Part shown: piece by piece, positions 17,127 to 25,606 of the stretch
Position numbering within the stretch: position 1 is the first letter of the stretch
Layout of the letters: each line of letters starts with the position of its first letter
Source: Bacteroidota bacterium
GTDB lineage: Bacteria; Bacteroidota; Ignavibacteria; UBA10030; UBA6906
NCBI GenBank assembly: GCA_019637975.1
Contig: JAHBUR010000019.1
Location: forward strand, 22,500-86,499
Length of the DNA stretch: 64,000 bases
Direction: 5' to 3'
Notes under the pieces: generated by a model
Told to the model about the DNA's origin: nothing
What the model saw: only the letters and a program-made list of their open reading frames with translations
Database searches by the model: none
Made by a program: the position numbers and the translations under genes

Positions 17127-18074
17127 CTATTGTGATAAAGGGGAGTTGACATGTTTAAGATGACACGGCAATAGCGCGGAATAGATTGCGCGGTGAACAG
17201 GCGTCTCGATGCCCAATTCACCGCCGTATCGGACAATCGTCCCGGAAAAGGCCTCAATTTCCAACCGCCGGTTGTTAATGAGATCATGATAGAGAGAGGA
17301 GCGGGAGCTGTTGTCATAGTGCTTGAGAATCTCAAAAATCTTGCTGACATATTCCGGCGGAAGATGGATACCTTTTGCCCGCGCAATGGTATCGGTTTCG
17401 CGCATAGCATCGGCCAGCATTTCTTTTGATGCATCAACAGCGAGAATCTCACCGAGCGTCAGCCTGGTCAGGGCGGTCATTCCGCCTACTGCGGCAATGA
17501 ACACGTACTTCTTCCAGAGTTCGGAGAGAATGTCATCCGACTGGGTTGCGTTGATTTCCGCCTTCTTCATTGTGTCAAGAATCTGGCTTGCCTTGCGTGT
17601 TGTTGATTCGCTTTGCCTTTCCAACTCGCCGAAAAGGATCTTTGTCGGACCGACGGTATGCGTTACGACTCCGGGCGATGTGATCGTAGAGTAGATATAC
17701 GAAACACCCCCGAAAACAACCCCGTGCGGAACAATCCGTTGAATCTTCTCTTCGTTGTCAACCCCGTTTTGCAGACTCACAATGATTGTTGATTCGGAAA
17801 CCAGCGGCGCAATTTGAGTCGCTGCCGACTCTGTATCATATGACTTCACACAGAAGAGAACGACATCAACAAGGCCAATATCGTCAGGGCTCCCGGTCAT
17901 TTTTCCGGGTGGAACAATCCAATCTCCCTCGAACGATCTGATGAGAAGTCCGTTGTTACGCATTGCTTCGAGATGTTTTCCGCGGGCCATGAACCACACG
18001 TCTTCGCCGTTCTTCGCAAGCTTCCCGCCAAAATACCCGCCGACTCCGCCGGTACCGATAACTGCAAATTTCAT
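17127..18074 (-). CDS. panE: 2-dehydropantoate 2-reductase (ketopantoate reductase family)
   Basis: NADPH-dependent reductase of 315 residues. The N-terminal dinucleotide-binding motif is IGTGGVGGYFGGKLAKNGED, followed by the family elements MARGKHLEAMRNNGL, LFCVKSYDTE and VSLQNGVDNEE. The C-terminal domain keeps the catalytic-lysine region ELWKKYVF. PanE converts ketopantoate to pantoate for coenzyme A, but paralogues of this family act on other 2-keto acids, and its placement between rqcH and a sulfur-amino-acid enzyme does not decide between these. coaBC lies in the window at 21.8-23.0 kb but in another operon. Spacing to rqcH is 21 bp. Confidence 0.85.
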   Translation of the reverse strand: MKFAVIGTGGVGGYFGGKLAKNGEDVWFMARGKHLEAMRNNGLLIRSFEGDWIVPPGKMTGSPDDIGLVDVVLFCVKSYDTESAATQIAPLVSESTIIVSLQNGVDNEEKIQRIVPHGVVFGGVSYIYSTITSPGVVTHTVGPTKILFGELERQSESTTRKASQILDTMKKAEINATQSDDILSELWKKYVFIAAVGGMTALTRLTLGEILAVDASKEMLADAMRETDTIARAKGIHLPPEYVSKIFEILKHYDNSSRSSLYHDLINNRRLEIEAFSGTIVRYGGELGIETPVHRAIYSALLPCHLKHVNSPLSQ

Positions 18075-18095
18075 TGTTCTGATAGTTCTGAATTG

Positions 18096-19760
18096 TTATC
18101 GATGTTTCTCCGGCGGCAATGCCGGCTCGGCAAAGATGACCTTCTCCCGTTCCACGGTTACTGAACCCGGTGCCGCGCCTTTGGGTTTGCGAACGTATTT
18201 CTTTTCGGCCATCGCAACAGGCACCATCTTCGCATTCTTCATCTTGCTGTAATATGCCGCTATGCCCGCAGCTTGTTCTTTCGCTTTCTTGCCCGGCTCG
18301 CCTTTTCCCGATTGCACCTTCAACACAACATGTGAACCGGCCGCGCCTCGGGCGTGGAACCAGAGGTCATCGGGCTTCGCATACTTGAGCGTAAGCTGGT
18401 CGTTGTTCTTGCTGCTTTTTCCGGCCCAAACCTCAAAGCCGCCATCGACGGTGAAGATTCTGAAAGGAAGCTGCTCGCGTTCCTCGCTCTTCCCGCCAAT
18501 CCCGAAGTGTTCCAATTCGCTTGTGTATTCAGACATGAACTGTTTTAGATCCTCCTTCGTTTGCACAGGCTCGATTGCGGCCAGCAGTTCTTCGCCGGGA
18601 GCTATTGTAGTTTGAAGTTCTGTCAATCGTTTCAAGGCGGCTTGCCGTGCTGTGCGTGAACGCTTTGCCTTCTCAAAGTACCGTTGCGCATTCTGAACCG
18701 GACTCATATTCTTTGAAAGCGGAATGAGGATCTCATCGTTTTCGTCCTTCACCAAATAGCCGGGTTCACCTTTGTTGATGTCCGCCAGATGCAGCATCAA
18801 TAATTCACCTGCCCGTTGATACTCGTCTGCACGAGCATTTGTTTTCAGGTCGGCTTCGACGGCGTCCACTGTGCGGCGGGCCTTTGCAAGCTTCTGGTTC
18901 AGCTTTCCAATGATGCTTCGTTTTTGTTCATCAACGGATTCACGCGAGCGGAGACGGGAGACATAGAACCGAATCGCTTCATGAACATCATCAAACAGCT
19001 CTTCCTTCGTGCCGATCAGATGCAAAAGAGGAATGATGGAAAACGCTGCCGGAGTGCCCGCCTTCACTCCTTCAGTATACAAATACACACGGGCTTTGGG
19101 GCGCGAGAGATCGTTCAGCACGGCGCCGAGTGCACCCTGAATAGCGTGCGTGTGCATCTGCTTGATACTCATCGCCCCGACATTGTACGGCACATTTGCC
19201 CGATGCAGCACTTCTCTGATCACCGTGGAGCCGAGAGTCGGGAACTCTTCTTTCATTACTGTTGCCACTGTTGCTAACTGCGGAGTCTGGAGCCGTGCAA
19301 GGAACGCATCCATGTCGTACAGAAGTTCGCCGCTTCTGTATTCGGCTCTTTTCCCCTTCAGCTCTTTTGCGTCTCTGAACGCATCAACAATAGTCTCGTT
19401 CTCATCTACCAAAACCACATTCGCTTTCGCACCGAAAAACCTCGCGTCAATCCGCTTGCCGGAGTCGAGGATGAACATGACCACACGATCCACCGGATGG
19501 ATCTGGACGCTTTTTATCGTTTGACCAACACACGCAGTCAGTACATCCGCCGAGTTCAACCGGGCTCGGGCAAACTGCGGACGGAGATAGAGAGTGTTGA
19601 GAATTCTGTCACAAGAAAGAATGAGGACGGGTTCGGTGTGGCTCAGTCGGAGCACAAGTTGGTCTCTTTCTTGCGAGAAGGACTCAACAATGGCGTTCCC
19701 GCATACATGCTGTTCTAATGTTGATACGACGTATGATAATGTGTGATAATTAGTTAGCAT
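18096..19760 (-). CDS. rqcH: RqcH/NFACT family ribosome-associated quality control protein
   Basis: A 554-residue homologue of RqcH/Rqc2, which binds stalled 50S subunits and adds C-terminal alanine tails to incomplete proteins. The N-terminal NFACT-N domain begins MLTNYHTLSYVVSTLEQH. A long coiled-coil middle region (NQKLAKARRTVDAVEADLK) follows, then the NFACT-R domain with DDLWFHARGAAGSHVVLK. The D-x-W-F-H-A-R motif and the basic C-terminus (KKYVRKPKGA) are kept, so activity is likely. The family start at 19760 is preferred to the longer frame from 19805. It heads a minus-strand operon with panE and the PLP enzyme. Confidence 0.9.
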   Translation of the reverse strand: MLTNYHTLSYVVSTLEQHVCGNAIVESFSQERDQLVLRLSHTEPVLILSCDRILNTLYLRPQFARARLNSADVLTACVGQTIKSVQIHPVDRVVMFILDSGKRIDARFFGAKANVVLVDENETIVDAFRDAKELKGKRAEYRSGELLYDMDAFLARLQTPQLATVATVMKEEFPTLGSTVIREVLHRANVPYNVGAMSIKQMHTHAIQGALGAVLNDLSRPKARVYLYTEGVKAGTPAAFSIIPLLHLIGTKEELFDDVHEAIRFYVSRLRSRESVDEQKRSIIGKLNQKLAKARRTVDAVEADLKTNARADEYQRAGELLMLHLADINKGEPGYLVKDENDEILIPLSKNMSPVQNAQRYFEKAKRSRTARQAALKRLTELQTTIAPGEELLAAIEPVQTKEDLKQFMSEYTSELEHFGIGGKSEEREQLPFRIFTVDGGFEVWAGKSSKNNDQLTLKYAKPDDLWFHARGAAGSHVVLKVQSGKGEPGKKAKEQAAGIAAYYSKMKNAKMVPVAMAEKKYVRKPKGAAPGSVTVEREKVIFAEPALPPEKHR

Positions 19761-19818
19761 GATGTTATCAACAATATAGTCAAAAACGGCGGATTTGCCC
19801 ACCATTTGCGGATTCCGT

Positions 19819-19837
19819 GTTGATAACCTGTGGATTT
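19819..19837. promoter_or_regulatory. DnaA-box-like element between rqcH and yicC
   Basis: GTTGATAACCTGTGGATTT contains TGTGGAT, seven of nine bases of a DnaA box (TGTGGATAA). A second GTTATCAAC, the reverse complement of GTTGATAAC, lies at 19763-19771. The pair flanks the rqcH promoter region. Binding is inference. Confidence 0.3.
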
Positions 19838-19887
19838 TGCCCCGCCAAATTGCGTTGGTGACCGCAAAAATGGCACTGAAGTTTTGA

Positions 19888-19916
19888 TTGCAGACGGTTC
19901 GATTTTTCCGTAATTT
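19888..19916 (+). promoter_or_regulatory. Promoter of the yicC-gmk-rpoZ-coaBC operon
   Basis: TTGCAG (19888-19893), 17-bp spacer, TAATTT (19911-19916). Start near 19923, about 24 nt before the yicC ATG, with AGAGGTG as ribosome binding site. Confidence 0.55.
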
Positions 19917-19946
19917 TTGAGTCCTGAATCATTTCAAGAGGTGTTC

Positions 19947-20825
19947 ATGATAGCCAGCATGACCGGCTACGGCAGGGGTGAAGCCGCCGCAAAGGGCATC
20001 ACCGTTGCCGTGGAGCTGAGAAGTGTCAACAGCCGGTTTTTGGAAGTCTCAACCCGCTTACCGAGATCGCTCTCCAACCGGGAGAATGAAATCAAGGAGA
20101 TTATCCGCAAGAAAATTTCTCGCGGCAAAATCAACATGCTTGCTGTAGTCGAGCACGAGAACGACGGTGATATTCCTGTGCGTGTGAATGTCTCGGCCGC
20201 AAAGGGATACTACAAACTGCTGAACACTATGCGCAAAGCGGTGAAGATCCGCGAAAGCGTCAAGTTGGAACACTTGTTGCAGTTTTCTGAAGTTCTTGAG
20301 CCTCTCGAAATCGAAAATACCGACGACAAGGAGTGGGCCTTGGTTTCGAAGGCTCTTGAACAAGCCATTGACAGCCTGTTGATGATGAAACGCAATGAAG
20401 GGGCCGAGTTGGGCAAGGATTTCCGCCATCGCATCGGCATTCTGGAAGAGAAGCTGACACAAATTGAGAAGATATCGGTTCAGCAGATTCCGAACGAACG
20501 CATCCGGCTGCGCGAGCGCATTCAGATGCTTCTCGAGAAAGAGACGATCGACGAAGGACGATTGGAGATGGAACTTGCCATGATGGCAGACCGGCTGGAC
20601 GTAACAGAAGAATGTGTCCGCTTCCGGAGCCACAACAAGTTCTTTCTCGAAGCGCTCGCCAACGATGAAGCCGCCGGGCGAAAGTTGAATTTCCTGATTC
20701 AGGAAATGAACCGCGAAGCAAATACCATCGGTTCGAAATCGAGTGCGGCAGAAATTGCACATCTCGTCGTAAATATCAAGGAAGAAATCGAACGTATCCG
20801 CGAGCAGTTGCAGAATATCGAATAA
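19947..20825 (+). CDS. yicC: YicC-family endoribonuclease
   Basis: A 292-residue protein of the YicC/YloC family, recently characterised in E. coli as an endoribonuclease affecting small-RNA turnover. The N-terminus MIASMTGYGRGEA and ELRSVNSRFLEVSTRLP are family signatures; the C-terminus LNFLIQEMNREANTIGSKS is the DUF1732 motif. ATG 19947 has AGAGGTG before it; the frame extends upstream to 19917 without a good start. The order yicC-gmk-rpoZ-coaBC with near-zero spacing is a conserved block across many bacteria and indicates co-transcription. Confidence 0.93.
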   Translation: MIASMTGYGRGEAAAKGITVAVELRSVNSRFLEVSTRLPRSLSNRENEIKEIIRKKISRGKINMLAVVEHENDGDIPVRVNVSAAKGYYKLLNTMRKAVKIRESVKLEHLLQFSEVLEPLEIENTDDKEWALVSKALEQAIDSLLMMKRNEGAELGKDFRHRIGILEEKLTQIEKISVQQIPNERIRLRERIQMLLEKETIDEGRLEMELAMMADRLDVTEECVRFRSHNKFFLEALANDEAAGRKLNFLIQEMNREANTIGSKSSAAEIAHLVVNIKEEIERIREQLQNIE

Positions 20826-20827
20826 CC

Positions 20828-21409
20828 ATGCAGCGCGGAAAACTCATTGTCATATCGGCTCCGAGCGGTTCGGGAAAGACGACTATCGCAAAAGAAATCA
20901 TGCGCCTCAACCCGTCGCTCGGCTTCTCCGTTTCAGCAACAACGCGGCAAAAACGGGACGGGGAGACGGACGGAAAAGACTATTTCTTCCTTTCGGAAGA
21001 AGAATTCACGCGGCGCATCAACAGCGGCGAATTTGTTGAATGGGAAGAAGTCTATCCGGGAAAGCTGTACGGAACCCTGAAGAGTGAAGTCGAACGCTTG
21101 CTGGCGGCAGGGCAGGATCTCCTCTTCGATGTGGATGTAAAAGGCGGACTTTCCATTCACCAACAATATCCCGAAGCGTGTTTGATTTTCATCAGACCGC
21201 CGAGTTTCGATAAGCTGAAGGAACGGCTTGCTGGCCGAAAGACGGAAAGCGATGAGACCATTTTGCGACGGCTTGAACGCGCGCCGTTGGAACTTGAACT
21301 CGGCAAGCAGTATGAGTATCAGGTTGTGAACGATGTGCTGCAGACAGCCATCGATGATGTACAGAAGATTGTCACTGAACATTTACACACCAAAGAAGGA
21401 GTATCGTAA
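20828..21409 (+). CDS. gmk: Guanylate kinase
   Basis: Phosphorylates GMP to GDP with ATP; cytoplasmic, essential in nucleotide supply. At 193 residues it is of normal length. The P-loop is APSGSGKTT at residues 11-19, the GMP-binding region is SVSATTRQKRDGETDGKDYF, and DVDVKGGLSI and the lid (RLAGRKTESDETILRRL) are intact. It lies 2 bp behind yicC and its stop overlaps the rpoZ start by one base (TAATG). Confidence 0.97.
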   Translation: MQRGKLIVISAPSGSGKTTIAKEIMRLNPSLGFSVSATTRQKRDGETDGKDYFFLSEEEFTRRINSGEFVEWEEVYPGKLYGTLKSEVERLLAAGQDLLFDVDVKGGLSIHQQYPEACLIFIRPPSFDKLKERLAGRKTESDETILRRLERAPLELELGKQYEYQVVNDVLQTAIDDVQKIVTEHLHTKEGVS

Positions 21410-21759
21410 TGCCAATCAAACCGGTTGACATTGAAGAGCTGACCTCGAAAGCGAAGAACGTGCACGAGGCAATCGTTGCCATGTCGAAACGTGCGCGACA
21501 GATCAACGAGGAAACGAAGATCGAATTCAACCAGCGTATCGAAATGTTCGCCCCGAAAACCGAGTCCGAGAACGAGGAGAACGACATCAATCCCGACCAG
21601 CTCAAAGTGAGTCTTGAATTCGAAAAGCGCCCGAAACCAACAGACACGGCGTTGGATGAACTTCTTCACGAAAAACTCCAATGGCGCTACAAAGAGCCCG
21701 AGGAAGTCAAAAAAGTGGAAAAGGAAGAGGATGTTGCCGATACATCTGAAGATGAGTAG
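21409..21759 (+). CDS. rpoZ: RNA polymerase omega subunit
   Basis: A 116-residue omega-like subunit that stabilises the beta-prime subunit of RNA polymerase. The core is short: VDIEELTSKAKNVHEAIVAM and SKRARQINEETKIEF, where the KRARQI segment is the omega family hallmark. The remaining half is an acidic tail (KVEKEEDVADTSEDE) typical of Chlorobi/Bacteroidota omega proteins. AAGGAG is 7 bp before the ATG. Position after gmk supports the call. Confidence 0.88.
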   Translation: MPIKPVDIEELTSKAKNVHEAIVAMSKRARQINEETKIEFNQRIEMFAPKTESENEENDINPDQLKVSLEFEKRPKPTDTALDELLHEKLQWRYKEPEEVKKVEKEEDVADTSEDE

Positions 21760-21808
21760 CTTCCCGGTATGTGAAATCGTGATCCCGTCGCTATAAATGT
21801 ATTCCCGC

Positions 21809-23035
21809 ATGTTGAACGGCAAGCGTATACTTCTCGGCGTTACAGGCGGAATCGCAGCTTACAAATCGCCGTTGCTGGTGCGGGAGTTCATCAAGGCGGG
21901 TGCTGAGGTGCAGGTGGTGATGACCCGTTCAGCCGCACAGTTTGTCACACCATTGGCTCTGGCAACAGTTTCCAAGCGGGATGTCGTAAGCGAAATGTTC
22001 CCGCCACCCGACGACCCGAACGCCACAAGCTGGACGAAACACATCGATCTCGGACTGTGGGCCGATATCATGCTGGTGGCTCCTGCAACAGCACACACGC
22101 TCGCGCGCATTGCCCACGGGTTTGCCGACGATATGCTGACAACTCTCGCTCTTGCGCTTCGCTGTCCGCTGGCGCTTGCTCCGGCGATGGATGTCGATAT
22201 GTTCTTGAACAAAACCACCCAACAGAATATCGACATTCTGAAGGAATCGGGATGTTTTGTAATTGACCCGGAAGAAGGTGAGCTTGCCAGCGGGTTGGTC
22301 GGGCCCGGCCGGCTTCCGGAAATTGACAGACTTGTTGCCTTCGTTAACGGAATACTCGACAAGATTCATCTGGATTTAACGGGCAAGAAAATCCTCGTAA
22401 CTGCCGGACCGACACAAGAGCCGATTGATCCGGTCCGGTACATCGGCAACCGGTCATCGGGCAAGATGGGTTTTGCGATTGCGAATGTCGCGGCGTTACG
22501 CGGCGCCGAGGTTACTCTGGTTTCCGGTCCCGTGCATTTGCGAACGCCGCGCTCAGTCAGGCGCATAGACGTAAGGACTGCCGAGGAAATGAAAACTGCC
22601 GTTGATCGCGAGTTTGAGCATGCCGATGCCGTGATCATGTCTGCCGCGGTTGCAGATTATACTGTTGTGAATCCGAACAGCAAAAAAATCAAGCGCGAGA
22701 ATATGCAGGCAGATGAGCTGACGCTTTCATTGAAACAAAATCCCGATATCCTCAAGTCTCTCGGAGAGAAGAAACAGAACCGGATACTCGTTGGTTTTGC
22801 GCTCGAAACGCATGACGGAATTGAGAATGCAAGAAAGAAGTTGAACCGGAAGAATCTCGACTTGATTGTCCTGAACAATCCGAATGAGCCGGGCGCCGGT
22901 TTCAACTCCGACACAAACGTTGTCACGTTCCTCACGCCCGACGGACAGGCCGAGAATCTTCCCCTGATGTCAAAATTTGATGTTGCAAACCGAATCCTCG
23001 ATCGTGTGAAGTCAAAACTGACCTGGTCGGTGTGA
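21809..23035 (+). CDS. coaBC: Bifunctional phosphopantothenoylcysteine decarboxylase / phosphopantothenate-cysteine ligase
   Basis: Two successive steps of coenzyme A synthesis. The N-terminal FMN-dependent decarboxylase domain begins MLNGKRILLGVTGGIAAYKS and keeps PAMDVDMF (the PxMNxxMW equivalent) and ESGCFVIDPEEGELASG. The C-terminal ligase domain starts at about residue 180 with KKILVTAGPTQEPIDPVRYI and GNRSSGKMG, and has SAAVADYT and KIKRE. An ATG at 21797 adds four residues; 21809 matches family N-termini. Complete (about 408 residues). It is 39 bp before the UDG gene. Confidence 0.95.
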   Translation: MLNGKRILLGVTGGIAAYKSPLLVREFIKAGAEVQVVMTRSAAQFVTPLALATVSKRDVVSEMFPPPDDPNATSWTKHIDLGLWADIMLVAPATAHTLARIAHGFADDMLTTLALALRCPLALAPAMDVDMFLNKTTQQNIDILKESGCFVIDPEEGELASGLVGPGRLPEIDRLVAFVNGILDKIHLDLTGKKILVTAGPTQEPIDPVRYIGNRSSGKMGFAIANVAALRGAEVTLVSGPVHLRTPRSVRRIDVRTAEEMKTAVDREFEHADAVIMSAAVADYTVVNPNSKKIKRENMQADELTLSLKQNPDILKSLGEKKQNRILVGFALETHDGIENARKKLNRKNLDLIVLNNPNEPGAGFNSDTNVVTFLTPDGQAENLPLMSKFDVANRILDRVKSKLTWSV

Positions 23036-23074
23036 TGCACCTTGTTCACTCAACCGTATTCTTCAAGAAGAACA

Positions 23075-23941
23075 ATGTCTGACGAGCGGAACGCATCCCG
23101 TCTCCTGGATGATCTGAGAAGCGTTATTGAAGACGAGCGCCGGCTATTCGGCGAAACGTTACTCTTCGAGCAAACGCCGTCGACGCAACCGGCAAACGTC
23201 GAGCGACTGGCTCCGTCGGAGGCCGCCAACACACCTGTCGTTCAACCCACTCGCCACATTGAGTATTCCATGCCGCCCAGAAAGCCTATTGCAGTGGAAG
23301 AACCTGTCTTGTTCGAAATGCCGGCTTCGGCAAAACCCGCGATAACAACGGAAGCATGGGGAAGCAGCACCACGCTTGACGAGCTCAATGCCCGCATCTG
23401 CACTTGCACGAAATGCGCATTGGGGGCAACGCGCACGAAATTCGTGTTTGGCGTCGGAAATCCGAAGGCAACTCTGATGCTCATCGGCGAGGCACCCGGT
23501 GCGGACGAAGACGCTCAGGGCGAGCCGTTTGTCGGCAGGGCGGGACAACTGCTGAACAAGATTCTTGAAGCAATTCACTTCAAGCGTTCTGAAGTGTATA
23601 TCTGCAACATTCTCAAGTGCCGGCCGCCGAACAACCGCAAGCCGACTCCGGAAGAATCGGAATTGTGCAAGCCGTATCTCAAAAAGCAAATTGAACTCGT
23701 GAAGCCGAAAGTCATATTGTGTTTGGGTCTGACGGCTGCCGAGAATCTCCTCGGCACGAAGGAATCAATGGGAAAGCTGCGCGGACGCGTCATGCAGTAT
23801 GAAGGAGTTCCTGTCATGATCACATATCATCCTGCTGCTCTGCTGCGCAACCCGAACTGGAAACGCCCCGCATGGGAAGATGTACAAGCCGTCCGGAAGC
23901 TGCATGATGAGTTGGTGGCCAACTCCACGGCTGCCGTCTGA
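23075..23941 (+). CDS. Uracil-DNA glycosylase, type 4 (iron-sulfur)
   Basis: Removes uracil from DNA in base-excision repair. A 288-residue protein: about 100 residues of poorly conserved N-terminal extension, then the family-4 UDG domain with the [4Fe-4S] cysteines (CTCTKC and downstream CRPP and C of SELCKPY), the catalytic GEAPGADEDAQGEPFVGRAG, NILKCRPPNNRKPT, and the HPAALLRNP motif. Start at ATG 23075 (MSDERNASRLLDDL); the frame is open from 23042 but that part overlaps the spacer after coaBC. The long N-terminal extension is common in FCB-group members. Confidence 0.92.
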   Translation: MSDERNASRLLDDLRSVIEDERRLFGETLLFEQTPSTQPANVERLAPSEAANTPVVQPTRHIEYSMPPRKPIAVEEPVLFEMPASAKPAITTEAWGSSTTLDELNARICTCTKCALGATRTKFVFGVGNPKATLMLIGEAPGADEDAQGEPFVGRAGQLLNKILEAIHFKRSEVYICNILKCRPPNNRKPTPEESELCKPYLKKQIELVKPKVILCLGLTAAENLLGTKESMGKLRGRVMQYEGVPVMITYHPAALLRNPNWKRPAWEDVQAVRKLHDELVANSTAAV

Positions 23942-23959
23942 ATCGATTCCGTGAGCGAG

Positions 23960-24002
23960 CTATCCACATCTGTTGATAACTCAGATGCGTTGAATGTGGA
24001 AA
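23960..24002. promoter_or_regulatory. DnaA-box-like cluster upstream of dnaB
   Basis: CTATCCACA (8 of 9 to TTATCCACA) at 23960-23968, GTTGATAAC at 23972-23980 and ATGTGGAAA at about 23994-24002 lie within 43 bp, about 100 bp before the predicted dnaB promoter. DnaA control of dnaB is plausible but unproven. Confidence 0.3.
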
Positions 24003-24075
24003 AGTGACGTGGAACTCTTACCAAATTGCTGTTTATCCTCGTTTCCTTCCTCTCTTCACAACCTTTCCTCACGCC

Positions 24076-24104
24076 TTGCAAATACCGAATGCTTGATGTA
24101 CCTT
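24076..24104 (+). promoter_or_regulatory. Promoter of dnaB
   Basis: TTGCAA (24076-24081), 17-bp spacer, TACCTT (24099-24104). Expected start near 24111, 46 nt before the ATG. The -10 is identical to those before the DksA-like and carbamoyltransferase genes. Confidence 0.55.
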
Positions 24105-24156
24105 AGAGTCATAGGTCAACACTATTCGTGAACAAGTCTGTACTAAACGTTGAATC

Positions 24157-25584
24157 ATGGCGGAACCGCTCAGAAGTCTCATTCCATCGACAACAACGGA
24201 AGGCCGCGTACCACCGCAGGCAGTTGAACTCGAGCAACAGATTATCGGCGCGATGTTGCTCGAGCGCGAGGCCATTGCGCGTGTCATAGAAGTGCTGGAC
24301 GAAGACGCCTTTCATGCGGACTACCACCGGAAAATCTTTCAGGCGATTCAGGCGATGTTCGACCGTAGCGAGCCCGTCGACATCATCACGCTTGCTGAAG
24401 AACTCCGCAGGCGCGGGCATCTTGAAATCATCGGCGGCGAGACATACCTTGCGGAATCGACCATGAAGGTGACCTCGGCAGCCAACGTCGAGTATCACGC
24501 CAAGATTGTTCTCGAAAAATCGTTGCTGCGTAACTTGATAACAGCTTCGTCAGCCATCGCCGCACGGGGTTTCAGTCCGACTGAAGATGCGTTTGATCTG
24601 TTGGACGAGGCCGAGCAGGCAATCTTTCAGATTTCAGAGAAGCGGCTAAAGAAGACGTTCACCGACATGCACAGAGCCGTCCATGATACGCTGGAGATGC
24701 TCGAGTCGATCCACGGAAAACACAGCGGCGTGAATGGTGTGCCAACAGGATTCCGGGATCTTGATACGCTTACCGGAGGATGGCAGAACTCCGACTTGAT
24801 CATTATCGCCGGCCGGCCGAGTTCAGGCAAAACGGCGTTCTCTCTTTCACTGGCACGCAATGCGGCAATGCACTTCGAGAAGCCTACGGGTGTCTGCATC
24901 TTCTCGCTCGAAATGTCGACCCAGCAGCTTGTTATGCGATTGTTGTGTGCCGAAGCAAAGGTGGATGCCCACGCCGTCAGAACGGGGAGACTTCCTGAAG
25001 ATGACTGGAAGCGGCTCAGCATCGCGGCGGGGAAACTTGCCAACGCGAACATCTTTATTGACGACTCGGCAAGTCTCGGTATTCTTGAGTTGCGAGCAAA
25101 AGCCCGCCGATTGAAGGCTGAACGCAATATCGGACTCGTGGTTGTTGACTATCTCCAACTCATGCAGGGCCCGAAAAGCGCCGAGAACCGCGAGAAGGAA
25201 ATCTCAGCAATCTCGCGCTCGCTCAAAGCCCTGGCAAAGGAACTGAGTGTTCCTGTTATCGCGCTGTCGCAATTGAGCCGCGCAGTGGAAAGCAGAACAG
25301 ACAAACGGCCGATTTTGTCCGATTTGCGCGAATCCGGCGCGATTGAACAGGATGCAGACGTCGTTGCGTTTGTGCATCGTCCCGAAATGTACATGGATGC
25401 CGAATCACGGGACTCATCGGAAATGGCAGGGACGGCGGAAATTATCGTCGGCAAGCAACGCAACGGCCCGATTGACGATATCAAGCTGGCGTTTGTTCAT
25501 CGGTATGCGCGGTTCGAAAATCTGGCTCCGTCGGGCTTCAGCAACGTTCCTCCTCCTCCCGATGTTGATGATGTCTCGTTCTGA
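24157..25584 (+). CDS. dnaB: Replicative DNA helicase DnaB
   Basis: Hexameric 5'-3' helicase that unwinds DNA at the replication fork. A 475-residue, full-length protein: N-terminal helical domain (PPQAVELEQQIIGAMLLERE), linker, and RecA-like ATPase with Walker A GRPSSGKT at 219-226, Walker B LVVVDYLQLMQGP, and SQLSRAVESR, LRESGAIEQDADVV. No intein or insertion is present. It has its own promoter and is followed at once by a DUF1460 gene. Confidence 0.97.
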   Translation: MAEPLRSLIPSTTTEGRVPPQAVELEQQIIGAMLLEREAIARVIEVLDEDAFHADYHRKIFQAIQAMFDRSEPVDIITLAEELRRRGHLEIIGGETYLAESTMKVTSAANVEYHAKIVLEKSLLRNLITASSAIAARGFSPTEDAFDLLDEAEQAIFQISEKRLKKTFTDMHRAVHDTLEMLESIHGKHSGVNGVPTGFRDLDTLTGGWQNSDLIIIAGRPSSGKTAFSLSLARNAAMHFEKPTGVCIFSLEMSTQQLVMRLLCAEAKVDAHAVRTGRLPEDDWKRLSIAAGKLANANIFIDDSASLGILELRAKARRLKAERNIGLVVVDYLQLMQGPKSAENREKEISAISRSLKALAKELSVPVIALSQLSRAVESRTDKRPILSDLRESGAIEQDADVVAFVHRPEMYMDAESRDSSEMAGTAEIIVGKQRNGPIDDIKLAFVHRYARFENLAPSGFSNVPPPPDVDDVSF

Positions 25585-25606
25585 GAATCGTTCTCATGTG
25601 CACGGC

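Noticed and set aside
19740..19870. Possible replication origin
   Set aside because: Only one near-DnaA box and two GTTGATAAC words, no AT-rich unwinding element, and no dnaA or dnaN gene in the window.
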